Origin: Massospora cicadina
Taxonomy: Eukaryota > Entomophthoromycota > Entomophthoromycetes > Entomophthorales > Entomophthoraceae
Direction of reading: 5' to 3'
Length of the DNA: 64,000 nt
Assembly: GCA_022478985.1 (NCBI GenBank)
Contig: JAKSZP010002711.1
Span: forward strand, 124,001 to 188,000
The notes below the pieces were generated by a model. The model searched no databases and was not told the DNA's origin. It saw nothing but the letters and a program-made list of their open reading frames with translations. The position numbers and the translations under genes are program-made. Positions 44,927-55,122 of this stretch are shown in pieces (the first letter of the stretch is position 1; each line of letters opens with the position of its first letter).

Positions 44927-45485
44927 TGTTAAGATTCTGATATTACTGGACAATAAGACTGAAATAGCCATGATGGATTGGCTATAATCCGCTGACCATG
45001 ATTTATAATATCAAATATTTGAGCACCTTGAGATGAGGCGATATTAAGTTGGAAAGGGTAGTTATTGGATTACCTCCAGATAAAGATATAATGTGATGTC
45101 AATATTTGACGAAAATTGAATAAATCACCTTAAACTAAGGTAATAGGGAATTTGAGAATACCATACACTGCTGGAGCTAATGTGGATAATGCGGAACTGA
45201 ATAGTCTAAGCAAAGGGCGCAGTATAATCTGAAGTCACTGATATATAAGCGAGATGAGGCAATTGAAGGGGAGGATTTTTGATAGGATTGAGATAGTAAA
45301 GCAGAAGATATCTTCATATATTAATTTAATAAAGTATATGGTCAGAGCAAATTGCTTCATACTTTTATAATATCTAAAATTTAGTTCAAGCACTGATGAT
45401 CCTCAAATCGTCCACCCATTGCTTGATTGGTTTAACCTGTCAACTTTTACAATATACCTCAATAATATCGCCAAAAATTGTAAAA
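44927..45485 (+). repeat. 5' LTR of gypsy B2
   Basis: Starts TGTTAAGATTCTGATATTAC and ends near TTGTAAAA, just before the primer block. Colinear with the 3' copy, sharing ACGAAAATTGAATA, ATCACCTTAAACTAAGGT and GATATATAAG. By eye about four in five bases agree. Confidence 0.88.
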
Positions 45486-45512
45486 GTGGCGCTCACTACA
45501 GGGGGCCCATTA
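45486..45512 (+). promoter_or_regulatory. Primer binding site of gypsy B2
   Basis: GTGGCGCTCACTACAGGGGG directly after the LTR; the best-kept TGGCGCTCACTA version of the shared block. Confidence 0.75.
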
Positions 45513-45854
45513 ATCAAACCACAAGAAATTAAAATTCTCCAGTCGTCAGCCATGTTGCATCAGGCCTGTTATGATGGGGAACCCTTATGGCACACTGCAC
45601 CTGCCAAATATGAGGAACTTAAGCTTGCTTTAGACGCAGTGCTCTTAAAAAGCAGGAAAAGCTCTTTCAGGAGCGGAATAACATTATGAACTATCTTGAT
45701 AACATGGTTAGTAAAAATGCGGATTCTTGGACAAAAAAGTAGGCAACTTGCTAAAGCCTGGACAACACTGCTGAATGGCTGCATTGCGCAGAGTGGAAAT
45801 TAAGTGGTATCGCCCAGCCTCTTCATCATGAAATGAACAAATGACAAAGGACTT
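45513..45854 (+). pseudogene. Gag of gypsy B2, 5' part
   Basis: A short open stretch ending at 45689 gives AKYEELKLALDAVLLKSRK, matching the start of the A gag (the KLMVNYL region near 14.33 kb) in position and a coiled-coil-like pattern. The frame is then lost and the sequence is interrupted by hL-4. Confidence 0.55.
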
Positions 45855-45873
45855 CTCAGGGAGAAGTGTATTA
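45855..45873 (+). repeat. Left TSD of half-LINE hL-4
   Basis: CTCAGGGAGAAGTGTATTA is found here and again at 47846-47864, all 19 bases alike. A long duplication of this type is expected from target-primed reverse transcription. Confidence 0.9.
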
Positions 45874-47845
45874 AGAATTTATCACAAGGCACACCGACCA
45901 GAGTTAGACATTGCCAAAGTGCATAAGTAACAAAACAAAAAAAATCCAAACTAACTAAATTCTCAGACCAAAATAAAATGACCTTTCAAAGAATGGGCGA
46001 AACAGAACAATCAAGATACCAACCTACCAAGTGGGACAGCGCCAAGGCGTTCATCCTACCATGGCGGAAGGGGAGGGGGGATTGGGGGGCTCATTCTCAG
46101 TCTCATTCACCTCATCGGCGAGAGCATGAGCCAAGGAGGAGAGCAAAGGGGTGGGGTGATCAGCAACATGGGGAGCGATGTCAGAAACAAGCGGCTGCTT
46201 GAGGAATTGATCATAAATCAGTAAGTTACCAATGTATTTGGCAAGGGTGGCCTCCGCCTTAATGAGGAGGGCAGGGAGCTGGGTCAGTGAAGCCACGGAG
46301 GCACAGGTAACTTTAGAGTTGGCCTGCGATGCAGAAACCACTCTCTGGATGGAATCCTTAGCGCGTCAGTGGGAAATTTCAATGGAAATTTTGTGGTTTA
46401 TGGGTGTGGATGTCCTGAGGATGGGGGGCGTGATTTCTGTGGCTAGCGCTGCTACTAATGACTCTGTTATTTCATGGATAGAGGTTACATCAGGGTGGGT
46501 GGCTGCTGCAACAGCAAGTTGGTGGTTCGAGCAGAACTCCACAGCATCTGGTTAGGGGCATAATATCATTGGGCAACCAATTTGGGAGTTTGACTCTGGG
46601 CAAATTTGTGAAATGTGGGTTGCGATGCCTCTACAAAATTACCCATCTCATCAGTTTCAGCCATTGAGGACCATGGGTTCAAATCAAACTCAAAATTTGG
46701 GTCAGCAAATTGAAGTGGTGTGGCTGGCAATTGCAGAATAACGTGAGAACCCACATTAGTCAAGCTGATCCCTGATTGGATGAGGCGCAAGTGGCACTGG
46801 GTTAGGCGCATGTGGCACTGGCCTGAGGGAAGGGCTGATTGGATGCAGCTGGCACTGAGGCGGCAGCTGGCATTGGGGGAGGGGGTAGGATTGTACCCCA
46901 TGTCAGAAAAGTAGTGGGGTGTGAGGAAAATTGGGGGCCTTGCGATGAATGCACTGGGTCCAAGAAAGTTGCGAGGGAGGGTCATTAGTGCTTTGAGTGA
47001 TTGAACTCAAAGCAGGAAGGACAGATTGTCCTTCCGCCCTCTACGTGGGACCAGAATGGGTGGTCGGGGGATGAGGGTATAACAGCGTGGGGTGGAATCA
47101 CCAAAGCAATTTTAAAATTTAGGGGCTGATTGTGGCAAATGCCTGAGGCCCATCTAGTTGAGAGGCCCCATTGGGGACCATGAGCTGAAGGATGGGGTTG
47201 GAGCTTTACGCGGCTAATCCATTCATTTACTCCTGATGGAGCACTGCGGGGGAGGTGAGTGGGCAACCCCGCGAACTGAACCTCCATAGTGGTGTCAGTG
47301 GGGAGCCAGGTGCATGTTGTTGGTATAGGGGTGCCCTTGAAGACCAAGGGCGCAGTAGCCACAGTAGCGGCGTCAGCTTTTCAGATGAAGCTGAGGTTGA
47401 AATACCCCTTAAAGGGGAAGAAGTCGATGAAGCCAGCCAGCTGCATCGCTACCTGGGCCAGGCTAATAATTGCACGTTCCTCGTATGGGAACAATCTACC
47501 ATACTTGACCCAAAGGCCAAAATGGAGCTGGGAGCGGGGAGAATGAGTGGGCTGCGAGGCACCTCCTGGGTTTGTGCCAGGTGGATGGCGAGATCCTTGT
47601 GCGACTAAACCAACCCAAGGACTTATTTGGACTTGACAATCTAGACCAAGCGCGTTTTCCTACCGGACAGAAAATGCTAGGCGGTAATTCACCACTGCCT
47701 CACACTGGAGCAGCCGATGGCAAATCCAACATCATTGGGGATTGAATGGCCGCGGTTGGCATTTGATCACTAATTTTTTACTTACTTTTCTGTTTTTGCT
47801 AATAAAATCGCTCAAAAGTGACTTCAAGTGGAAAGAAAAACCTTG
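45874..47845 (-). mobile_element. Half-LINE hL-4 (complete, ORF1-only)
   Basis: The best-bounded copy of the family: 1972 bp on the minus strand between perfect 19-bp TSDs. Its 5' end is at 47845. Its 3' end reads, on the minus strand, CTGGTCGG followed by ATAAAT, as in LINE-2 (GTCTGTCCCCTGGTCGG then ATAAAT at 42760-42793). It has one ORF1-like gene and no room for endonuclease or RT, so it could only move using proteins from another element. Confidence 0.85.
46051..47580 (-). pseudogene. ORF1-like protein of half-LINE hL-4
   Basis: The main piece, 125 residues at 47362-46985, reads PLVFKGTPIPTTCTWLPTDT, TMEVQFAGLPTHLPRSAPSG and DHPFWSHVEGGRTICPSCFE, then FNHSKH, where the next codons are stops in place of the final Cys of the CCHC knuckle. 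The C-terminal pieces at 46985-46566 and 46341-46051 are Pro/Ser-rich and end in an acidic ADEVNETENEPPNP region. No catalytic domain is seen. Confidence 0.68.
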
Positions 47846-47864
47846 CTCAGGGAGAAGTGTATTA
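47846..47864 (+). repeat. Right TSD of half-LINE hL-4
   Basis: Second copy of CTCAGGGAGAAGTGTATTA; the B2 gag reading resumes directly after it (LAQGEVYYGEYDTGYP). Confidence 0.9.
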
Positions 47865-49470
47865 TGGTGAATATGACACTGGATACCCCACTGAGGAGCT
47901 TTTTGCTGAATCTACAGGCAGCATAAACTACTCCACTCCAGAGAGCAGCTACAGAGATGATAATGTACAGAGGACCAATTCATCCAAGTTTAGTCTGTGC
48001 TTCCCACTGGAGGAGCCCACACTACTGCTGAGTCAGTAGACAGATCATCTGACGCTGGTCCTACTAATCCAGCTCCTCATCAAAATACTGCTTATGGGTC
48101 GCAACCCATTCCTTAGTACACTCCAAAGGGTCGCAGTTATGAGCAGGAGGAATAGGTCTGCATTAAAAAGTCGAATCTGTTTGATTGTGATGGGAATGTC
48201 CATGGTAACTTAAATGATTTGAGTTTGCAGCAGAAGGCGCCTCAGATCAGTGTAAAGCTAAATTATTAATATCTGCCTTGGATGTTGGGAGTGCTGACCA
48301 AGTTATCTGCTATCTTCCCAGCAGTACTGTTACATACCAAGAAGAGAAGAATACTGTGCTGCAGTTGTTTGGAGGTACTGCACAGATGTCGCAGCAAATG
48401 GCAGAATTTATGAACATTGTGTTCTAACGTAATGAGACCCTCTCCAAGTTTGCTGACTGATTCACGGTGGAAGCTCATGTGCTGATTGGGGTAGGGACTT
48501 AATCCAAATTCACTATGTGCATTACAATGACCTCTATAGTGAAGCCATACCGTGAGCTTTACAACATGATGACTCCAATTTTGGATGATGATGTACCACT
48601 GCTCAAAGTTATTTAGTTTTTGCGCTAATTATCCGCTAACTTTCCTGAACCCAATACTGAGTGGAAACATACTGCCATCATTAACATACCCTCTTATTCA
48701 GGTTATTAGCCATCCTGTTCAGCTCCTGCCTAGTAACCTCCAGCTTTATTATAATTACGCACCTCACACTCTGCCAAGTTGCCCCCAGCAGTTTGACTTC
48801 CTCTACATCCTGGTTATGAAAATTTTCAGCAACCAACTTTAACCTGGACCTAATTACGCTAACTGTCAGCTTTGTCCTATTGACCTGGACACGGTTATAC
48901 CAATTGTTAACAAACAAACTATTGGCCCAGGCCTTCTTATGAGAACCAGGGACGTGGACCTTACAGGGCTAAATGTTTTGAATTTAATCACCCTGGCCAC
49001 CTTGCTTGAAGTTTACCCAACTGTAATGTCAACTTTGTATAGCAGGACCAATACTGCCAATGAAAAGATGGTGTAGAGTAGAGATGGGACTCTCTACCTC
49101 TGCTATCCAAACCTTAAACATCTCACACGAACCTATTGCAGTATATTCAGTGGAAGTCCCCCAATACAATGATGGGTTTTTATAACATCAACTTGTTGGA
49201 GGATTATACCAACTAACATGGGCAGAAGCCAAGGCTGCGATGGTTGAAGGACCTCAGGAGCAACTGAAGCCATACGCCTGTCAAATGGTTAATAAAGCTT
49301 CTTCAGACAAGCTGGATCCAACTGCAGATACGCCAAACCTGAAAGGAAAAAACGTTGCCTTTACATTAGATGCTATTGTTAAGGAATACCCCAAAGTTGG
49401 TGAGGGGATTATTAGATTCCTTGGGAAAGGAGATACCTTAAATTTACACTTATTAAACAGTAATGTTTTT
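47865..49470 (+). pseudogene. Gag of gypsy B2, main part
   Basis: Reads, with interruptions, VTYQEEKNTVLQLFGG-type sequence near 48.33 kb, then MSQQMAEFMNIVF, RNETLSKFAD, FTVEAHVLIG, MCITMTSIVKPYRELYNMMT and DDDVPLLKVI (48.38-48.61 kb). The region 48.77-49.05 kb has QQFDFLYI, PNYANCQL and DVDLTGLNVLNLITLATLLE, matching the B1 gag end. The last clean piece is 49240-49479, ending FLGKGDTLNLHLLNSNVF. No CCHC knuckle is visible. It would form the particle shell of the element. Confidence 0.7.
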
Positions 49471-50143
49471 TTATTCTGAGTGTACATACTGTGACATTTT
49501 TGTAGCAAAAAATAGAGTTTGCGCTATAATGGATGGAGGCGCTCCAGTCAACTTAGTTTTCACTAAGTTAATGGTGAAGTTGACGTTAAAACCTGAGGTG
49601 GACCATTGAATGGTGTATGGGACCACTGGTGCAGAAAGCACGGTCTCTGAGGGAGCGTACAGCGAGATCACTTTGTGGTTTGGGTGATAGTTGTGGTAGC
49701 CCTGGTGATAGTGCTACCAAACAATAATGAATTGCTAATTGGAAAAGCTTTTATTTGACATTTTGGTGCTGTCATTAACATGACGAAAGAGACGTTCGAA
49801 ATTCTGGGGCAGCGGATCCCATCTACTTTACCTCCAGTGGAGTGCCAAAGGATCTGGTGCACATGGGTCATATTAACCTTGCATAGATTGATGGGGTGAT
49901 TCTGGTTTGCTACCATTGATTAAAGAGAAAGACAGGCTCTTCCCCAGAAAATATAATATATCAATGGCTGCCGCTCAGAGCTGCTGGGCCTATGTCCATC
50001 CACTCCAGCCCCCAAGTAATAGTGAACACCAAATTAGTGGTAGAAGTGCCAGATGACTCTATGGGGATGTTGTTGGTCCTTATCAGCAATCATGGCTTAT
50101 GCCCCAAGTGGCTCCAGGCATTATACTTTCAGACCATGGGGAG
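49471..50143 (+). pseudogene. Protease of gypsy B2
   Basis: CTYCDIFVAKNRVCAIMDGG then APVNLVFTKLMVKLTLKPEV: the same protease as in A and B1, with the DTG active site changed to DGG. LLPNNNELLIGKAF-like sequence follows near 49.71-49.75 kb. The linker afterwards stops at 50143, where chromovirus K begins, and continues at 55837. Confidence 0.73.
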
Positions 50144-50852
50144 TGTCAGGGCAAAGCCTGACATGAAAGATATCCCAGATATATCAGTTCTTATTGATAT
50201 ATTATATGATACATGTAATCAGCTTAAACAAAAAAGATGATAGCAAAGTCGCATAGCAGACAATTAACGAGTCTGATGAGTCAATTCAAGCCTATCAATT
50301 CAAATCAAACATTGTAACACCTGGGGCCATGTCTTAGTAGTCCTAACTAAAGCAGTTGACTACTAGTCTAAGCTTTGGTTATTTAGGACAGAAAGAGCCT
50401 GAAGAATCTAAAGCTAGATAAGAATCAAGTAAGCCCTAAAGCTAGTCTAATTAGTCTGAAAAGTGAATATAAGCTGAATAAATCTAAAATCATTCCTTGC
50501 AGTCAATAAAGTTAAGATGCTTCTAAATACTTACTTGATTTACTTGCTTTTGATCCTTAGTATAGTACAATGATCTTAACTATCAAGTATATATCAATTA
50601 AACAACTCTGAAAATCCAAATATTTCATCTCTCAATTTCACAATTACCCAATGTCACTGGTATCTTGGCCCTAGCAGGGGTTTGTCTAGCTGAAGCTCTA
50701 CAACCTATATTAGGGCCCAACAGACCTTTAATCACAGCTATTATATTTTTTTATCCACATCCTTCTCTTGTTATACTGGACTCTTAGCTCAGGCATGGCA
50801 AGTTCACGAGTTGCTATGCCAGACTGGGTTAAAGATATTCCAGTACTTGACA
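50144..50852 (+). repeat. 5' LTR of chromovirus K
   Basis: 709 bp. The first 20 bases can fold on themselves (TGTCAGG, 6-base loop, CCTGACA). A TATAAG box is at 50468-50473. The ATG at 50795 opens the gag frame, so the last 58 bases of the LTR are coding. Confidence 0.93.
50468..50510 (+). promoter_or_regulatory. Predicted promoter, start site and poly(A) signal of K
   Basis: TATAAG at 50468 is followed 31 bases later by GCAGTCAAT (50499-50507), a plausible transcript start, and AATAAA at 50505-50510. The same arrangement is kept in the 3' LTR (TATAAG 55447, GCAGTCAAT 55478-55486), where AATAAA would serve polyadenylation. The start site is inferred from spacing only. Confidence 0.55.
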
Positions 50853-51700
50853 AATTGACTGCCGACCAAACAAAATATTACCACCTTTTCCTTATGATAC
50901 TAGGTGCATTAACTGTATATACATTGTTAAAGGCCTATAGTAAAATTAAGGCGTGCTTAAAATTTTCTGAGTCTCAATCAGATCATCTATCAAGGAAATC
51001 AGAAAGACCCATCCAAGTGCAGACTGTGACAGTAACTAATCATACTATTCCCTTTAGCTCCACAGTAAACTTTCCTGAAAAGTTGACACTCTCAACTATA
51101 AAGGAAGGACTGGCTTTATTAAGTGCACAATTCAAAATCTACCCCAACACTTATCACAATGATGTGTGCAAAGTGATGGCAATAGGTTCCCAACTCATTG
51201 GGGATGCACTTAGTTGGTTTATAAAGGCTCTTGAAGAAGATGAAAGTCTATGCACTGATTATGATTCTTTTAAAAGTCGAATTTTAGCTGCTGCAACACC
51301 AGCTGGATCAAGATTACAAGCACATATAGCTCTACTGAAGCTAAGACAGGAAGATCAAGTTATGGAGGACTATACAAAGAAAATTTTGTTGCGTTTCATA
51401 AAACTGATTTAGATTCTGAGATTGGTTCACTTCTCTTTTGCCAAGCCTTAAATGACTTTTGGACAGAATTGGTTAGACATCATCCAATCACTATGCCTCT
51501 TCAGGATTTAATTGAGACCATAACAAATCTGATGATTAAAGCACCTACTAATTCAAACTAATATAAGGAAAAGAAACTTATCAGAACTAACTATCAACAA
51601 CGTTGGACCAAAAAAGCTATGTTATAATTGTCACAAGCCTGGTCATTATGCAAAATGAACGCTCAGTAAAAACAGTTTCTGCTAAATCTCCATTAAAGAA
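50795..51700 (+). pseudogene. Gag of chromovirus K
   Basis: Starts MASSRVAMPDWVKDIP inside the LTR and runs open to 51409 (205 codons from this ATG). After an N-terminal hydrophobic stretch it has the gag core, including LTLSTIKEGLALLSAQFKIY and AIGSQLIGDALSWF, then FKSRILAAATPAGSRLQAHI. A frameshift near 51400 is followed by a second piece, and the knuckle CYNCHKPGHYAK at 51620-51655 loses its last ligand to a TGA. The ATG in the LTR is chosen because it is the first in the frame and is kept in the 3' LTR. Confidence 0.8.
50854..50862 (+). promoter_or_regulatory. Putative self-priming binding site of K
   Basis: ATTGACTGC, one base after the LTR, is the exact reverse complement of GCAGTCAAT at the predicted transcript start (50499-50507). 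No tRNA-type TGG site is present here. Tf1 and its relatives prime reverse transcription with the folded-back 5' end of their own RNA, and this arrangement fits that model. Confidence 0.6.
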
Positions 51701-51990
51701 CAATGTTCAGCCTTATTCTATTTTATATGTAGCTCTAAGCCATGATGAATATAAAGAATGTACAGAGGCTTTAATAGATACAGGCGCATCTAGAAATTTC
51801 ATTTTCTGAGAAATTACTAAAAAGTTTAAAATGTACAAGATAAATTTAATCGTTTGATGTAACTCTTGGGAATGGGGAGATTATAAACACCTATCGTTCT
51901 AATCAGCTCATTTGCTTCATATTGGCTCCTATACCTCAGATTTTGAGTTCTGGGTGCTTAAGGAAACTACTCAACCAGTAATACTTGGAT
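51701..51990 (+). pseudogene. Protease of chromovirus K
   Basis: LYVALSHDEYKECTEALIDT then GASRNFIF: an aspartic protease with an intact DTGAS active site at about 51774-51788. A stop follows at 51807, and the flap region is only partly readable (PVILGYS-like near 51975). Confidence 0.75.
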
Positions 51991-52235
51991 ATAGCTAAAC
52001 ATGTCAGATGAAACTTCAGTACCAGTATGAGAATTATGCCGTTTTTGTTAGCTTTAATGGGAAAAGAAGAACTTGGACTTTGATTAAAGCAAGATTCTCT
52101 GGGCTGTTAATTGCAGATACTCCAATTATAGAGTTGGAGGCCTGTAAAGCAACTATTACTAAGTATTTAAGGCAATGGGTTTCAATTTTTAGAGAAGAGG
52201 GAAGCCAATCAACTACCCCAGCATACCCTATTTGA

Positions 52236-53060
52236 TCATGCAATAGACTTGGTTCCAGGTAAACAGCCTACTCACGGCCCTATCTACAGCTGTAATCAAC
52301 GGGAACAAAAAGCTTTGTGAGAATACTTAGATACAATGCTAAACAAAAGTTTTATCAGAGCTTCACAATCCCCATGCTCATCACCACTTTTATTTGTGAG
52401 TAAGAAAGATGGAGGTTTACGTCCATGTGTCAATTACCAGAAGCTTAAAGATATCCTTATAAAAAACAGGTATCCCTTACCAGATGCAGACCACCTCAGA
52501 GACCAATTTTCTAGGGCAACAATATATTCAAAAATTGATCTTATAGATGCATTTAATCAAATCCGAATTTAATAAGGAGATGAGTGGAAAATTGCCTTTA
52601 AACAAAGTTTTGGCCTATATGAATATCTTATAATGCCATTTGGGTTATGCAACGCACCTAGCACATTCCAACAGATGATCAATACTGTTTAGAAAGCTAC
52701 ATGGAGCAATCTTGTGTTGCTTGCCTAGATGATATCTTGGTATACAGTAAGTCCAAAGAGGATCATCTCAATCATCTTCAACTAGTATTTAAGAATTTCA
52801 AAAAATTCAATTTGCATGTTAAATTATCAAAATGTGAGTTTGCACAAAAAGAAGTAGAATTCCTTGATTATGTTGTAGGCAAGAACGGGTTTACAATGGC
52901 ACCAAGTAAAGTTGATGCTATTACTTCTTGGCCTACACCAACTAGCAGAAAGGAGGTGAGAAGCTTCTTAGGTTTAGCAAACTTTTGCCGAAATCTATCA
53001 AAAATTTTCAACAATTGCATTACCTTTAACGCAACTCACCTCCGATAATGTAAATTTTAA
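52236..53060 (+). pseudogene. Reverse transcriptase of chromovirus K
   Basis: The fingers read SFIRASQSPCSSPLLFVSKK, RPCVNYQKLKDILIKNRYPL and IDLIDAFNQIRI (first catalytic Asp kept). Then come [19 protein letters not shown] and the box CLDDILVYSKSKEDHLNHL, where both Asp residues remain but the Tyr is Cys. The connection region reads VVGKNGFTMAPSKVDAITSW and SFLGLANFCRNLSKIF. Stops occur after QIRI and within the palm. Confidence 0.82.
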
Positions 53061-53595
53061 ATGATCATCAAAGGCAGAAAGATCCTTTAATGACATAAAG
53101 AAAGCGTTTACTACTGGGAAAATCTAGTACTAAAAAAAGAAATCTTTTACTACATCACCTTTTTTAGAAATGTCAGACTATGAGAGGCCATTTGTGGTTG
53201 AAACCGATGCCTCTGGATTTGCACTTGGAGGTGTTTTACTACAGGAGGGGGATGATAATAGGCTTCTCCCTATAGCCTACTACTCAAAGAAGTTTATCCC
53301 AGCTGAATGTAATTATCCCATTTATGATAAAGAGATGTTAGCCATTGTTCAGACCTTGAAGCATTGGAGAAGATACCTATGCAGGACTAAACATCCAGTT
53401 ATCATTCTGACTGATCATAAAAAGTTAAATTACTTCTTCTCTCCTCAGCAACTAAATCAACTTCAAGCCAGATGGGCTCTCACTTTAGCTGACTATGAGC
53501 TAGAAATTGGTTATAAACCAGAAAAAATTAATGTAGTCCCAGATGCTTTAAGTAGAAGATCAGATCTTATCCCAGATGAAGGGGAGATATAAGAC
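53061..53595 (+). pseudogene. RNase H of chromovirus K
   Basis: The open stretch 53170-53592 covers the whole domain: VVETDASGFALGGVLLQEGD, YYSKKFIPAECNYPIYDKEM, VIILTDHKKLNYFFSPQQLN and NVVPDALSRRSD. The Asp-Glu-Asp-Asp type metal residues appear present. This is the best-preserved domain of the element. Confidence 0.83.
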
Positions 53596-53839
53596 TACAA
53601 TACTTAAGTCTTAATAAAAACAAACAGAAAATCAGATCAACTCTCCCACCTTGTCCTAGTAAAATGGGAGGACGAATTGATCTAAGCCCAGGGAAAAGAC
53701 ACTTTTTGCTAGAAAATCATATCTGATTTAAAGAATAACAACAATAGCATTTGATACTAAAAGGGTTATTCACTTAAAGGATATCTTCTACTTTGGAAAC
53801 AGTGTCTCTAGATACCTGAAGGTCCTCAAAGGCTAGCTA

Positions 53840-54720
53840 TATTACGTGAATACCATGACACAAGCATGGCAGGTCACCCCGGAAGAAATAAAATGCTTTC
53901 ACTTATTCAGAGAACTTACCGTTGGCCTGGTTTGATAAGAGATGTGATCAAGTACCTAGCTGGTTGTGAGACCTGTTGTTGTACAAAGGCTAGAAGAGGA
54001 CACCCACAGGGCTTACTTGAACCCCTAAGTATGGCAACAAAACCATGGGATTTAGTTTCCTTAGATTTAATAGTTGAGTTATCAAATTCAAATGGTTGCA
54101 ATGCGATTTTAGTAATCGTTGATAGATTTACAAAGATGGCTCACTTTATACCTACTAAAACATCTGTAACAGCTAAGGAAACAGCCAACTATTTAAAAAA
54201 AATGTCTTTCTTTTACACGGCATTCCCAAAGAAGTGATAACAGACCGTGGCGCTCAGTTTACATCGAATTTTTGGAATCAAGTAATGAAGGACCTATGTA
54301 TTAAAAGATGTCAATCCACTTTATATCATCCTCAAACTGATGTACAGACAGAACGCGTAAATCAAGTATTAGAGCAGTATCTAAGATTGTATGTGAATTT
54401 CAAACAAAAGATTTGGGAAGAGCCTCTAACAATGGCCCCGTTCTACTAGAATCACTTGGACCATGCATTTATAGGTATGTCACACTTATAAGCAAATTAT
54501 GGTTATGATGTGAATTGGGTACCCAACTTCACTGAAATCTCAGAAAACCCAACAGGTAGAGACTTTATTAAAGATATTCAACAAACTCATGCCTTAAGCA
54601 TTGCAAATCTAAAAAGAGAAATCAAGACATATAAGGATTTTGCTGATAAGAAAAGAGTACCTGGAAATAACCTAGACATTGGAAATGAAGTTTACTTATA
54701 TGCAAAAATGTACCTATAAG
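53840..54720 (+). pseudogene. Integrase of chromovirus K
   Basis: The N-terminal zinc-binding part reads AGHPGRNKMLSLIQRTYRWP with GCETC. The core reads SLDLIVELSNSNGCNAILVI, then DRFTKMAHFIPTKTSVTAKE, ITDRGAQFTSNFWNQVMKDL and TERVNQVLEQYLRLYVNF; the D, D and E of the catalytic triad are all visible. A frameshift at about 54235 separates the core halves. A C-terminal piece reaches 54719. Confidence 0.83.
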
Positions 54721-54879
54721 TGTTCCATCACGCAAATTAGCATACCAACGCATAGGACCTTTTACGGTAGATAAAATCATATGTAAGTTAGCATATCAAA
54801 TAGCATTACCCAAGGAATGGAAAATCAGCAATGTATTTCACCGATCCCTTTTACATAAGAAAGATGATATCTCTCTACC

Positions 54880-55090
54880 CCATCAACAGATCAGAACAGT
54901 TGCCACTCCATTGGTTAAAGGAGAGATTCCAGATTAAGAAGTAGAAGCAATCCTTAAAAGTAGGAAGCATTATGGAAAGATTCAGTACCTGGTAAAATAA
55001 GTAGGGTACCCTGTTATAGAAAGTACTTGGGAACCAGAGGAAAACCTTAAAAATGCAAAGAATCTACTTCAAGGTTGGAAAAAAAGAAAA
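54880..55090 (+). pseudogene. Chromodomain of chromovirus K
   Basis: Reads EVEAILKSRKHYGKIQYLVK, a stop in place of the expected Trp, VGYPVIESTWEPEENLKNAK, then NLLQGWKKR. This is a classic chromodomain fused to the integrase end. In this group it binds modified histones and steers insertion to heterochromatin (known for the family). The stop codon replacing Trp disables the fusion. Confidence 0.85.
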
Positions 55091-55110
55091 TTGCAGATGG
55101 CTTCAGCCTT

Positions 55111-55122
55111 AGTGGGGGATAA
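55111..55122 (+). promoter_or_regulatory. Polypurine tract of chromovirus K
   Basis: AGTGGGGGATAA directly before the 3' LTR, the usual primer for plus-strand synthesis. Confidence 0.8.
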
